Below, piece after piece: positions 1 through 12,809 of a stretch of DNA of 64,000 nucleotides (within the stretch, counting starts at the first letter, position 1; each line of letters begins with the position of its first letter). The position numbers were made by a program, and so were the translations under genes. The stretch covers positions 32,442,047 through 32,506,046 of the forward strand of contig JAMXBB010000011.1 in the NCBI GenBank assembly GCA_024138015.1, read 5' to 3'. This DNA comes from Lumnitzera littorea (lineage: Eukaryota; Streptophyta; Magnoliopsida; Myrtales; Combretaceae). The notes under the pieces were generated by a model. It worked only from the letters and a program-made list of their open reading frames with translations. It was not told where the DNA came from and ran no database searches.

Positions 1-177
1 TATCGGTTTTATTTACGATTCTATCGATTCTATGAATTGAAATAAATGGTAGAATCACAATTTTAATAATCATGGTAATTAGTTAGATTTATAAGTAACT
101 TAAGAATAAATTATAATAAAATATTAATGACTAAATTACTTTTAATACATTTTCTTTCTTAATTAACCTTAAAGTAA

Positions 178-500
178 TAGGTAGCAGTAGCGGTAGCAGT
201 TATAGTCAGCGGCAACGATGACAATAGTGATAGTGATAATGATGATGATGGCAATGACAATAGCTAAGGTTGGTGGTGATAGCGGTGGTGGTAGTTTTGG
301 ATTAGTGGTGGCGGTGGCGGCGATAGCAGCGGTGGCGGTGGCGGTGGCGTCGGCGACGGCGACGACGATGTTGGTGGTGGAAATGGTAATGATAATAATA
401 GTGGTAGTTAGTGGCGATGAAGGTAGCAACAATAGCAGCGATCGATGGTGATAGTTGATGGTGACAGTAATGCTAGCGGTAACGGTAGTTACATTAGTGG
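178..500. repeat. Degenerate trinucleotide low-complexity tract
   Basis: A period-3 tract dominated by GGT, GGC, GAT and GTA-like triplets, all of the form G-N-purine or pyrimidine. The missing stops on both strands come from this periodicity, so the apparent 77- and 111-residue frames (Val/Ala/Ile-rich on one strand, Thr/Ile/Ala-rich on the other) are artefacts. It lies about 480 bases upstream of the transporter start codon. Confidence 0.8.
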
Positions 501-739
501 ACATTAAAAGGAAAGTATAAAATTTTGTAAGGAATGATAATTTTTTAATTTAAATAAGAAATCTCTAGATTCCTATAAAATTTGGTGACATAACAAAATG
601 AACGTACTAATAAAAAGTAGGAGGTAATAGAATTTTAATTCTCAAGTGAACGAGATATCAAAATTGTATAGATGTGATAATGATTTGGAGCTTGGATTAT
701 ATATTTCTATTATGATGAATAGTTTATTGAATGTATTCA

Positions 740-982
740 AAGTTGGAACTATCTTTAAATTAATTATATAATAAATGAGCATGTTCTAACCACTATGTAC
801 ACATCATTGTCTTGTACAACTCTAACAAAATACACAGCCACCAAGCCGACCTTCTCTTCTCTAATACTAGCATAACATAACAAACCAACAAAAATCCATC
901 TTCATCCTTCTCTCTCTCCCTCTTCACTTACAGTCAACGAACATGCACTGAAACAAACCCATTAATCTCCATCTTTCTCTTC
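740..982 (+). promoter_or_regulatory. Probable core promoter and 5' leader of the CTL gene
   Basis: An AT-rich stretch around 755-775 (TTAATTATATAATAAATG) could serve as a TATA-like element. It is followed by a pyrimidine-rich leader with CTTCTCTTCTC near 851 and a run of CTTCTCTCTCTCCCTCTTC near 907-925, typical of plant Y-patch sequences close to transcription starts. The start site itself cannot be placed from sequence. A two-codon upstream frame lies inside the leader. Confidence 0.45.
943..951 (+). other. Minimal upstream ORF (Met-His-stop) in the leader
   Basis: ATGCACTGA lies 31 bases before the transporter start codon, within the likely 5' UTR. The frame is closed before the main start, so it could only act as a minimal uORF that delays or diverts scanning ribosomes. 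Whether it is transcribed depends on the true start site, which is inferred. Confidence 0.35.
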
Positions 983-3900
983 ATGGGCAGCACAGAAGAA
1001 TCCATCCCCACCTCCACCTCCACCTCCACCACCACCACCCCAACCGCAACCCCCTCTCTCTATGACTCCACATCATCACCAACACAGCCTCTTCTCTCCA
1101 AACCCACAATCATATACCCACCCATAATAGAACCCGACCCAGAACCCCAATCCGACGCAAACAACAGCTTCCTCCAGATCAGTTACAATTATGGTCCTAG
1201 ACCCTTCAAGGACCTTCCTTTCCTCATCATTTTCATCCTTTTTGGTCTCTGCACTTTTGGGTTTGGTATTTTCTCCATCTTTAACCGAAACACCAACTAC
1301 TACAACATCTCTTCCTTCTCTTACAGCTCAAATTCGTCTTCTTGTGTTGAAGACTCCGCCTTGTTGGTCAAAGATTCGATCCTTGGGGTGAATCCTGTGT
1401 ATTCCTCTAGTGTTTTGAGGGATTTGATATGGGTTTTAGTTATCACATTGATTTTAAGCATACCAATTTGCTTTTCACTCTTGTTGTTGCTTAAAAAATA
1501 TACTAAGCAGCTTGTTTATGTTTCATTGCCATTCTTTGTTGTTATCCCAGTGTTCTTTAATGTGTACTGGTTCGTTGTTTGTACTGTTAGTTCTAGTTGT
1601 AGTGATGCTTTCCCTTTGGTTTATAGGATACTAGTGCTTGTATTTGTGTTTTTAGTGATTGGAGTGATTGTCTGGATATTTGTGGCTAATTGGCATAGAG
1701 TTGAATTGACTATTAATATAATTGGAGTAGCTGCTGATGCTCTTTCGACGAATTTGGGATTGTTTGGGGTATTGCCTTGTTTGACTATTGGATTGTTGTG
1801 TTACTATGCCCCGATAGTTGTGTTCTTGGTATTTGCAAGGCAGAATGGTAAAATCGTTGCTGAGGAATCAAGTGGAGAGTATACTTGCGTATGGAAGCAA
1901 GATAGTTGGGTGCCAGCCTATTTTACGTTGGCTATAATTACCATGTTATGGTCTTTGACGACAATGATTGAAGCCCAGGTCTATGTGATAGGTGGAACCA
2001 TTGCACAGTGGTACTTTGCAAAGGAGGAGGATGCAGTACCAAAGCGGAGTATAAGAAGTTCACTGAGGTGATTTTCTGGTTCTATTTCTGTTTCTTTCAA
2101 GTTTTAGTCGTTGTCAACAGCTCCATGCACTCATTGGCATATGTTGCGGAGTTTGGTTATTAAATTTATTGGCTTTAGCATTAAGCTTGAGCTGTAACTG
2201 GTAAAAGTGAGTTAATTCATGCTTTTGTGGATTACATTTTACCTGGTAAGACCTCCTGGTCCATGATTTTGTGCCATCAGCTTTTGCAAGAGGAGCGCCT
2301 TAGCTTGAATACCCTTCTTGAAAGTCCCTATTTGAAAGTTTGCATATGAAAAGTAATGTTCAAGTGCTCAAATGGGCTCATATAGCATACAAGTGCCAGT
2401 TTTATTCTCCATTCGAGTCAATGCTTGATAGAGTGAAGGTTTATGATGCTTGCTTAAATGATAAGTTATTTCCAGCATGCATCAATTTCTCATCTTATGT
2501 GTAAAGCTCTCCCTTTAGACAAGTTCCTTGATAATGAGTCTTGAAATGATTGGGTTACCCAAATGTGAACTCATATCATGTCACTTTCCCTTTAAAATGT
2601 GCAAATAACATCTGACGTATATTTGTCTGCTCATATATAAGTACTACATGAAAAATTTTGCAAATTTGATCATAGCAGACAGAGCTGAAGATGAGGTATG
2701 TAATGGTCGTGTACATAGGGAAAATGGTGACCTCTAATGATTATATATACTCACCAAGCGCTATCACAATTTACCTTTAGATAACTGGGAGGTTGGCTAA
2801 GTGTTTAAGACTTAGGAGCTTTCATGACAAATAGCATAATAAATTGGTTTCTATCCCTACTAATGGACTTTTTGGGCTACCTATGTTATGAACCAGGAGA
2901 TTAAAAATAGAAAACTAAGTAATTTGATTGATTTTTTTATAGAAGAAATTAATTACAAAACCTTCAAGAGGAAGGTCCATGAACTAAAGCTCATGCATGG
3001 GCACTATTGCTCACCACAATTATCAAATACGTAACAAAATATCTGCTCTCTTTCTCTCACTTACACATATAACTAATAGAATAACTAATAATAACTAAAG
3101 CCCAGCCCAAACACTCACGCTAGGCCAACGACTGCGCACCTGCACTATGGTATGACACAACACTAATTTGCATACTGACACACACTAAATAGTAAAGATA
3201 CAGATCCTATCAATTGCCTCCCTCTTGAGAAGGTTCTTGCCCTCAAGGATCAATTAGAGAAGCACCTAAAACTACCGAACACCCACTTTATCAAACATAG
3301 CTGCATAGTGTAGGCAGTGTAGAGAGAATCTGCAATTGTCCATAATTGAAGGAGCAAAGGTTGCAAGATCTGTCCTTCTAGTTTGCTGAACCTTATCCTT
3401 CCACCTCTGAGCAAAAATTTCAGTTTGGCACCCAATATCAACCATCAACACATTTGAGGAATATGGTAACATCAACCGCAGGACGTGTCAACCCATTCTA
3501 GTCCATAGTTTCTAATGTTAAATCGTATTTCACCTCTTGATAACCACCAGCGGATTTCCATGAGTGATCACCACCATCGGAGGGTTGCCCTTGTCTGTTT
3601 GCACTTTTTGGGACTCTCTTTTGCAATTGCTGACCTTCATGCAACAGAAAAACAGCATTCTCCAAGTCATCTCCTTGACCACCACTTGATTTTCCAAGTC
3701 GCACTGCTTCCTCCAATCACTGGAGATTATCAAACTCGAGATCACTCTTCTGCAGGAGGAAGTTTCCACTCACCATGAAGTTTTCCTTACGCTATGCTTG
3801 AACATCAACTCTCTCTTAGTGCACTTCTCAACATTCATTGTTGGAACTTCATCTTCCAATTCCAAATCGGAAGTTGGCAAATGCTGGCCAGCACATGACT

Positions 3901-6900
3901 TCAACACTTCATCCTGCCATTAACGGATCATCATGTTCTCCATAATGTTTTAACATGTCTTCTTCATTGTCCAATCTAGCTATCTAATGCGATGCCTCAA
4001 GGCTCTTAACCAGTATACACACCTTCCTCTCATGCTCATCACAGTTAAATCCACTTTCCAATCTTCACGAGTGCATTGAAGCTCAAAATACTGCTCTGTT
4101 AGTAAGATCCAATTAGCTAGATCTATTCGATCCAATAAAGTTAGTTCCACATGAGTAGCGTGGATCTGAGAATTGTCATCAATTTTGGGTCCAATTTGAG
4201 GATCACCATAATCGTCAATTTGTGCAAACTTAGGCCAGCAAGCATTTTGTCAAATTGGGAGTGCACTCAGATAAGGTTGCACAAACACCAGAACGAGCAA
4301 GAAAGGAAGAGGTACTGGCACATAAATCAATGTGAGATGTTGAAGAAGTATCAGAATTCTTGCCAGAAAAGTCATAGTGAATAGATCCATCACCTCCATC
4401 TAAACTAACTGATCTTGAGATGTTAGTAATAAGCATCATGACTAACTGATCTATTCACTGTGCCTGGAGGCATGATCAGGTATAAGACTATTTTCGGAAA
4501 GAAAGAAAGAGAGAAAAAAATATGGGACAAAAAAGTCATACTGGCACATAAATCAATATGCATGTGATCAATCTCTATCTAAACTAACTGATATTGAGCT
4601 GTTAGTAAAAGCAGGTTAAGAAAGGTGCCGAACTTTTCTTTGTTTTACAAAAGTATTTTCACACACAAGAAATTGAGCTACCTTGAAGTTAATAGCTGGG
4701 TTCCCCTTCCATCTTTCCATCAGTCTTTGCTTGAGGGTTTTAGAAGTAGGATTCTCCTTGCTCCTCCCAAATGGTAACAGCTGCATAAAGCTTTTGCAGC
4801 AGAATAGTTGGGAGCTGAATCCTCCTTAGATCTTTCTGTGTGCAGACCCCGCTTAAGGGTTTTGGGAAACTAGGTGCCCCTCGTCTTCCCCAATGGCAAT
4901 TGGCTTCAAAAAGCCTAATGATCATGTTAGAGTTTGGGATCTTCTCATTTTTGGCGCTGGGTTGGATACTTGTTTGATAACAAACTTGGTTGTTCATTCT
5001 GGAGAGTCACCCTCAGTATCTTGTTGGTTGAAAGATTGCCAAGAATGCTATTTTAGAGACTCAAACTCAGTTCATTCTACTTCTGAAGACAGAAGAGAAA
5101 TTTACTTAAAAGGGAAAAAAGGAGAAAATATGAAAAAAGAACTTGGAAAGAAGAAGAGAACACTATTTATCCAAAAAAGAAGAGAAAACTGATGAGACCT
5201 TACTCTTGCAGCTTCCTATTGTCTTGATCCTGTTAGACTGCACTGATTGGAGACAAATCCGCTCTGTTGTTACACCGTTCATTGAGCATTTAAACTTATA
5301 TACTATTGAACTTTGTTCTTAAAGATCTGTTTCTGTGAATGTAAATTTTCTCTGGGATTCACAATCATTTGCTGTCTTACCTTTATTTCAGATGTTACCA
5401 AACAGGATGAAATTGATTATTGTAATTTGTAATGCAACCTGCAGAGACCATGCTACATCCACTAAAAAAAAAACTGCTCTCTTCTTATTTCCTCCCGTAA
5501 CTATAAGTATACCTACATGCATGCCCTTTATTATCCCAAAGAAAAAGAAACAATGTTCATGCATGCATTATTTCTATATGCTTAAGTTAGTCAGCTCATA
5601 CTTATAGAAACACAAAGCAAGTCAAAGGGGGTTGTGGGGACCTAAATCAACGTGCATGCATTATTTCTATATGCCTAAGTTAGTCATCATCATCTTAATG
5701 CTTCTTCTCTACAAGAGAGATAATATTGGAAAGCATCCAATTTTGTAAATTAAGAAAAAGGTAAGCAAAGAAATGTGTTGTTCAATGTTTATGTGATGCC
5801 TCATGTGTAAATAGTCTCACATGGATTGTGAGAGAGAAGTTTTATTGGTTTTTAAGGTTAATGTAATGAATACCATCTTAACGCTAATTAAAACTTTTGA
5901 GTCGGGTGGTTCTTATGAGTGTATTAGTATTTATTAACATGATTATTAGTAACTTTTGGCCTGAGCGTTATAAATGTTATTAAAATTGACTCTCAACTAG
6001 TGGGTAGACAATTTGAGAACTATTTTGACTCAATTTAGAGAAGAGGATAGTAAGATAGAGAGTGTTATTGAGATGTGACTCTTTTCATATTTTCAATGAC
6101 ATGAGTTAATGATGGTATTAATGAGCTAAACTGTGTGGCTCAATTGTAAAGTTTAGTAATAAGGATGTCGCATATTTAAGGAAAGAGATTGTAATATTTC
6201 AAGTGTTCTTACATAGATTACAGGAGAAGAGTTATATTGTTTTATAAGGTTAATGTGGTGAATGCTATTAGATTTATTGTGGTTAAGCGGTTGAAATGAG
6301 CTCATTAATATTTGTTGATATAGCTATTAGCTACTCTTGGTTTAGGGCATTACAGTTTATTTTGAGATCTGTTAGAATATTGAATAAAACATCTTTTTCC
6401 CTTAAGTAGAAGAGTATCATCCATTAGAAATAGGAGTATGAGTTAAATTGATGTTTTGGGATGTGTTTGTTTCATGATCTATTTGGCACTCAAGTGCCTC
6501 TCGGAAATTGCAAAGTATTGGTCAATTGTAACATTTTGTTCAAAGGGAAGTATTCCTTTGGAACATAACCAAAAGTATGCTATTGCAATATGAAAAGTCA
6601 CCTTTGAAAAATTTACTATCCTTTGCTTTTCATCACTTGTGATATCAACATCAACAGAGACCATTTCAGCTACAGGCTGTCACCACCACCTCCTTTTACT
6701 ACCAAATCACCAACTAGTACCAATGCCCTTGAATTCTGCTGTAATATCTAACTTCCAACCTAGTCTTTGTTGTGACAAACAGTGAAGATCAAGAACATTT
6801 TTAGCCCAAAAAAAAGAGGATTCTTAATGGATTTGACATGTTTATGTCATTATCACAGAAGAAGGTAGGAACTTCTTGCTAGAAAAATTCATTTTTTCTT

Positions 6901-7170
6901 TTTAATACCACTCAAATTCTTATCTTATCCAGGTAAAAACCCTTTAAATGTCCTCATCCCATATATGATGCTAGAAAAAATGAATTTTTCTAATGAAAGT
7001 GTGGATGAGAGAGTTCAAGTATGTTGTTTATGTAGAGCTGTTTAGGCATGTTATACGATGCCTGCTGAGATATACTGTGGATCCAAAAACAGAGTGAAAT
7101 TTATAGAAATTGCCAACATTCCAAGGGGCTGGGAAAGCATATAACATAGGAAGTATAAAACAAAGTACCT

Positions 7171-7206
<36 letters not shown>

Positions 7207-9078
7207 GTAGCACCAACATGCTGTCATTCAGAAAAGAGCTAACTTCAAATGCATACCCCATTTCTCAGTAAGCACTGATGATGGCCTTCTGTCAGATAAT
7301 GATACTATAAATTCTGATCTTTCAGTTATGAGTTCCAATAGTTAATTTTTCCCCCCTTCCATTTTGCTTGGCATTAACTGCTACTAATCAAGTTCACATT
7401 TCAAATCACTGATTCTCCTTGTTTGATTGCTTGATTGCATTCTGTTAAGCATTGGGATAACAGCTCTTTGTTTCTTATCATTTGTTGTTTTTTCATGTTT
7501 TAATGTATAAAAATAAGGAAGCTATACATAAGCTATGTTAGGCTCCAAATGCTAAATGTAGCATTTGCACTGCTCACCATTAGGAATATGAAAGGGACAG
7601 AAAGACAAAAAAAATGTAACTATATCTAGACTGGCTGAGGATTACCATGGAATTGTCTAAAATGCTAAAGCTAATGCTGGTAGGATAGCTTTGAGCATTT
7701 GAGATAACTTTGTGATAATCTTTCAATCCTTAAACACGAGTTGTATTTTCATAAAAAGTAGAAGGGCTAGAAGGAAAGCTCTTTGTTTTAGGCAAGAAGA
7801 AGAGGATAAGAGCTAAGAAGTTATCCTTTCACTCGCTTAAATGTTGACTAGGAGAGTAATAGAATATTAGATTATATGAGAAATCAACAGTGGCATGGGG
7901 TTAAAGAGTATAGTCAAATGACCTTACTGCAAAATGTTCTTAAGTGATACTTGCGTTAATCTACAGTAAAAGAACAAGTTGTTTCATGGAAAACATTTTC
8001 ATCTTCCGCTGGACCTGCTTTCTTCTGAATGATTTGGAATGTTGACAACAAGTTTGTCTAGTTGTCCATATCATCAATTGATTTATTGATCCTCAGAGGT
8101 TCCATAACCGATACCTAATCTCTTCCTCCCCTCAAAATTTCCTGGTCAGCCTTAGAAATCATTCAACATGCTTTAAAGTGCTTGTGAGTCATCCTTATTC
8201 ATAGAAAAAACATCTTTATCTGTTGAGTGCCATTTCAATTGTTATCTACCATCAGAGTTCTCAAGGTAGACATGGTTTTCATCTTAATGGTTTTCTTATT
8301 GTGTTTGTACAAACATGTGCAGAAATGCTTTTGGCCCCTCCTCTGGAACCATTTGTCTATCTGGGTTACTCATTGCTGCAGTGCGGATGGTGCGAACTGC
8401 TGTTGATGGTGCAAGGCATGAAAATGCTTCTGGAATGGTGAACATTGTTCTGCGCTGTTGCGTGAACACGTTCCTAGCAGCCATAGACTTTCTGAACAAG
8501 TTTACGACAAACTTTGCATCAATAACCGGTGAGGCATACTGTACATCTGCTCGGATGAGTTACGAGCTTCTGAAGCGCAATCTACTTTCTGCTGTATTCG
8601 TGGAAACTGTCTCCACCCGATTGTTAGCTGGAATTATTTTTGTCATCTCAGCAATATACGCAATCATCGTAAGTAAATCAACATCTTATCATTTTGTACC
8701 CTATGATGAGTCTGTGGAATTACCTGTGATAAAATGAAATGTTATAATGATCGCTCATTCTATGCCTGTACTGGGTTGGTCTTTGCATGAAGTGATTTTC
8801 ATTTTGGGGAAATGCAGGCATGTGCTATTTTAAAAGCGATTGACAGTCTTGGAGCTGATGCATATTTCCTGGCTGTATTGGCATGGGTTCTACTAATGGT
8901 GGTGCTGGGTTACTTTATCCTTGTCCTGGACAATGTGATCGACACAGTTTACATATGCTATGCCATTGATAGGGATAGAGGTGATGTTTGCAAACAAGAT
9001 GTTCATGAGGTATACATTCATCTTCCTGTCAGTCGAAACAGTAAATCTGCTGTTGCCTCTCGGGCCCTTGGCGTGTGA
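983..9078 (+). CDS. Choline transporter-like protein (SLC44/CTL family, DUF580), three exons
   Basis: Exons are 983-2067, 8323-8668 and 8818-9078, giving 563 residues. The splice sites are CTGAG|GTGATT, TGTGCAG|AAATGC, ATCATC|GTAAGT and AATGCAG|GCATGT, and the frame is kept across both junctions (phases 2 and 0). The N terminus (1-75) is Ser/Thr/Pro-rich and probably disordered and cytosolic. About ten hydrophobic helices follow, at roughly 79-100, 148-170, 177-200, 212-236, 255-285, 309-340 and four more in exons 2-3. The loop after helix 1 has Asn-X-Ser glycosylation sequons (NIS, NSS) and a Cys. Family signatures are GGTIAQWYF (337-345) just before exon 2, then RNAFGPSSGTICLSGLL. Known relatives are eukaryotic multi-pass choline/ethanolamine transporter-like proteins. 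Plant members affect choline distribution and vesicle traffic, but substrate here is inferred. The length fits the family. The ATG is the first in-frame start after a pyrimidine-rich leader. Confidence 0.93.
2935..4110 (-). mobile_element. Ty3/gypsy retrotransposon remnant inside intron 1
   Basis: Read on the minus strand, about 3253-3209 encodes LEGKNLLKREAIDRI, matching the conserved end of plant gypsy pol polyproteins (LEDK..F.GGGNDR-like). It is followed by an AT-rich segment with repeated TTAGTTAT units and TTCATGGACCTTCCTCTTGAAGG-like sequence, typical of the 3' end and LTR of such elements. Upstream on the same strand (4060-4040) FNCDEH resembles the gag zinc-knuckle start FxCDEKF of chromoviruses. 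If so, protease to integrase has been deleted. The left border near 2935 (TTCTTCTATAAAAAAATC on the minus strand) is approximate and the right border is unknown. Confidence 0.55.
5810..6356 (+). repeat. Two diverged direct copies of a ~160 bp repeat
   Basis: 5810-5973 and 6205-6356 align over motifs such as AAGGTTAATGT(A/G)(A/G)TGAAT, (A/T)GAGTCGG/TTAAGCGG, GAG(T/C)...TTAATATTT, AT(T/A)GCTATTAGCTACT and a GGGC/GAGCGTTA end. The pattern resembles a widespread dispersed plant repeat that ends in GGCGTTACA. The class is not resolved. It lies within intron 1. Confidence 0.5.
7172..7202. repeat. (AT)n microsatellite in intron 1
   Basis: About 14 consecutive AT dinucleotides. A candidate length-polymorphic marker, with no coding meaning. 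Confidence 0.9.
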
Positions 9079-9221
9079 CGTGGTGTGAATTAGAATTCCT
9101 GTGTTCTTTCCTTTTTCCTTTGTACCTATCTTCCATTTATTCGTTATGTGAAGCGATAACTGCTGATTGGCAGTTTGCGTGTACATTGTAAAGAGCCGCA
9201 TTGTACAATTTTGAGGATGTT

Positions 9222-9227
9222 AATAAA
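9222..9227 (+). terminator. AATAAA polyadenylation signal of the CTL gene
   Basis: A perfect AATAAA lies 144 bases after the stop codon, preceded by a T/G-rich upstream element (TTTTGAGGATGTT and TTGTACAATTTTG). Cleavage about 15-25 bases downstream would give a short 3' UTR. Confidence 0.6.
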
Positions 9228-9245
9228 GAGCTAATCTGTCCAAGT

Positions 9246-10956
9246 GCAAACTATAGTAGTATTTCTTAAACTTGGATGACTGCCTAGGAATCTAATGGAA
9301 GGATGAATGGCGGTGATGGATACCTCATTCATTGCCAGTAACTCGTATCATTAGGTTTGGCCATAAACGAAAACTTTTAAGGAATTGATTGCATGTTTAT
9401 GAAATCGAACTGATGTGATGAAAACCATTAATAAATAAAACATTTCCTTTTTTTTTTTTTTTTTTGTCTTTTTTGTCTTTTCGGTGATATGAATAGCCAA
9501 TTGGAGTACTTGCAATAAAATGGTGATGCTTTCAACTTTCCAGTGTATAAAGTTGTTATTTTGCTGGAAAGTAACTCTGGCAGATAAATGTTTGCCTTGT
9601 TTCGAGATGATATCTATATCTTGGTTTACATCCATTAAAATTAATCCATATAGACCTACATGATCAGAAGAGAAATGTTGGTACTGGAGCCTTTGTCTTC
9701 TTTAGCTGTGGCGGTCAGTAATTAACTAATTATAAAGTCAAGTGAATAGCTACATGATCTAGGATCTAGTCCAGGTCCATTATTGTCTGGTTCTAGCTCA
9801 GACGAGCATAAAGACTAAACGAGCAGAGCGATCATGTAGCAATCGGCATAATTGACTGACATGTTATCTTGTATATAGAAAACTTTAAATTATAATACGA
9901 TTTGATTATTAATCGTGTACGAAAATATAATCTTATAATTCGATATGTCTCATGTTCGATTTGGATCTATTTATTGATTAAAACAATTATCATTAAATAT
10001 ATAAAATATTTATAGATATGAATGGAAAAATGTTATAATAATATTTAAATTTTACAAAGAGAGATAATATGGTATATTCATACTTAATGTGAAAACATAT
10101 CCCAAACAAAAAGTTCCGGTAAAATAAACTCTTACTAAATATAGAAAATTTGAAAATTTAAATTATATAATATTACTAAATTAAGTGAAATAATGGATTA
10201 AATATATATTAATATTAGTATCAATATTGAATTTCAAATTTATCATATTATTTGTTAGATTTTTAAAGAAGATAGTAAAAAATCTACACATTACTTGATA
10301 ACTTTTTGCCCATGTGAACTATGATGCAACAAAACAAATATATTACATCACCAAATCTAAATTACATAACATCACTACATTAAGTATATTACTATTTAAA
10401 TGGATATTAGTATTATTACTAGTATTAATTTCCAATTTTATCATATTATTTATTGAACTTTCAAAGAAATCGTTAAAGAATCTATATATGAGTTTGTAAT
10501 ATTTTGCACATTTAAATTATGATGTAGTAAGAATAACATATAACTAAAAGTAACGAATTTTATACTTTTAATTAAGATTTTCACTTTTAAAGAAACTAAT
10601 GTGAATATGAAAGAATATATAGTGTATCTCATATCACAATTTGGGAGTTTAACCTCAACTTGAACATGAATTTAATTGTGTTTAAATGAGTTTGACTTAT
10701 TGATGTCTCTTATCGGTTTTTTTCATATATTAATTCGTTTAAATCATATCGTATTGTGTCTTGTTTCTAAAACTAGATCGAGACATGTCATGTAGACTTG
10801 TACAAAGGTTAGTCCTAAATCATGAATCGACTTGACTTGGAAATGATTGGTCTTGAACCACTCTTTAACCGCTTGAACCGACGGGCTATGAACTAATGGG
10901 CCAATATGCCACTGAATCGGGGGGTCGGCATAATGGCTTACAACTTATTAAAAAAA

Positions 10957-10987
<31 letters not shown>

Positions 10988-12800
10988 ATAAAGCCATTAA
11001 GTAAGAAAAAATAATTAAATGATATTCTTTAGATCATAGTATGTCAAAAATATTTTTTTTTGTAATATCATTAAACTAACGATAGATGATTAATCATAAG
11101 TTAATTACATGTTAAGAAAAGATAAAAAATTTTATTTACGTTAATGTAAGTTATTTTTATAAAACTTATTAAATATTAAGAAGTTGAATATGTAGAAAAG
11201 ATAAAATTTGAGGGGAAAAAAATAAAAAAGTTAAAATAATATTAAATTGGAAATTAATAAAAAAATTGGAAATTATTAATGAATTGGTACATTAAAAAAA
11301 AAAAGAGAAAGGAGGTTATGTTACTAAAATTTATTAATGTATTTAAAAAATAAATTAATAAAATTAATAAAGAATTAAAAAAAAAAAGAAAAAAAAAACG
11401 CTTAAAGAGCCAAACTAATCTATTGGATAGATCTTTGTCACGTATCTAGTTGAAGCAAATGCATTTTCGAATAATAATTGCGGGTCTCAGGTAAGATCGG
11501 CACCAAATATGTGCTCGAATTTTCGGGTGGAAATGTCTTACATGGGAGGAGACTTACATCCTACTTGACCGAAATATGATAATAGAGGTACATCTCTAAA
11601 TGTTTCCAAACATGATCGGCTTGAGATCCATCGATTGTGCTTGAATATGGATGTTTATTTTAAGAGTGCTTGAGTATATCTGAAAATTGAATGGTGATTC
11701 AATTTAGTCAAGAACTTTGGTAGGAAGATCCATCGATTGTGCTTTACAGGAAATGTCCAAGAGGATTGGTTTTTCTTGACAACCTCGCGACATGTACTAC
11801 CTAAATTTTCTACTCTTGTTGCTTCTTTCTCAGAGAAGGCACCGTCTCAGTTGGAAAAAAATATTAACCTAAGTGACATTGCAACATCATGAAACTTCCT
11901 ACACGATAACACTCTATTTATGTGGAGCCAAACGTGTCATTTAGCTATAATCGAAAACTACCAGAGCACTAGAAACATCAAATCTGCCGCATAAAAACAC
12001 ACTGCATCCGACGGAAAGAAGCTGAAGGAAAACGAAAAGCAGTCCAGTGCATGGGTTAGGATTAGACACAAAGCAAGGGGTAAAGCCCATCTTTGTCGGG
12101 CTTTTTAGCGCTAGGACCAGGATTAAAAGATTTTCTTATGAGTGTCCGGAACGGATAAAGTAGGGTACTTAAATAAATACCAATTCTTATAAGTACAGGT
12201 GATATAATGGGAAATTCCCAAGCTGGCCACTGATTTTTTCGCACTTTTGTTTTGTTGTGCATTTTTTTTTTTTTTAATAGTATGTTTTCATTCTCTCTCT
12301 TCCACGGTCAAGCAACTAGGATGCTTTTATGATAATTGCTAAGCGATGAATTGCTTTTTTTTTTTTTTTAATATAGGCTCCATAAATAACATTGAAAATC
12401 TGAAGGAGTTTCGTTTAGCAACTTTAAGAATAGTGTACAAGGATTCTTAAAAAGAGTTTATTTAAGTTATTGATATGCTACTAACGTTTTATAAGGATGT
12501 ATATAGATTTTTAAAATGGTAATATGTATATGATATATTATAATTTTTAAGTTCATATGATATTAGAAAAATAATTTATATGTGGTATTATAATTTTTTC
12601 TATATGCAAATCTACCAAAGTTGTAGCAAAATCTATACAACTTGTAAAAATCAATGATATAAAAAAAGTAACCTTTTCTATATTCTTTATTTCATTATGT
12701 GATATTAAATAAAACCTATGGATCCTAAAACAAATTAAAATGAAAATTATTAATTATAGAAGTTAAAATATCACATAAAAGACCTTTAGGTTTAAAACTT
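9246..12800. other. AT-rich intergenic stretch without recognised genes
   Basis: Contains a poly-T run at 9448-9466, AT-rich scrambled sequence to about 11400, and a microsatellite at 10947-10988. A possible hAT-like left end TAGACTTGTACAAAGG lies at 10793, followed by GGGCTA/GGGCCAATATG words, but no matching right end was found. 11400-12270 has more balanced base composition and a few short frames, none resembling a known protein. Confidence 0.5.
10947..10988. repeat. Poly-A / (AAAG)n / (AG)n compound microsatellite
   Basis: A short A run passes into GAAAGAAAG units and then GAGAGAGA. Simple sequence, likely length-variable. Confidence 0.85.
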
Positions 12801-12809
12801 GTATTGTGC

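Larger units (their letters stand above)
2068..8322 (+). other. Intron 1 of the CTL gene (6.3 kb)
   Basis: Bounded by GT at 2068 and AG at 8321-8322, and far longer than intron 2 (149 bases, 8669-8817). Expansion is at least partly by transposition: a minus-strand Ty3/gypsy remnant occupies about 2935-4110, a diverged duplicated repeat lies at 5810-6356, a 34-base direct repeat (TGCATGCATTATTTC core) occurs at 5560-5593 and 5653-5686, and an AT microsatellite lies at 7172-7202. The stretches 4110-5800 and 6360-7170 hold no reading frame or repeat I can identify. Confidence 0.8.

Noticed and set aside
169..504. Overlapping open frames of 111 (minus) and 77 (plus) residues
   Set aside because: They arise from the period-3 low-complexity tract. 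Composition is extreme and no domain is seen.
8223..8499. Short frames overlapping exon 2 of the transporter on both strands
   Set aside because: Out of frame with the spliced transporter, which explains this region with matching splice sites and family motifs.
8893..9201. 102-residue frame on the minus strand over exon 3
   Set aside because: Antisense shadow of the transporter C terminus and 3' UTR.
10793..10945. Third hAT-like element starting TAGACTTGTACAAAGG
   Set aside because: Left end and internal GGGCTA/GGGCCA words fit, but no right terminus or 8-bp duplication was found.
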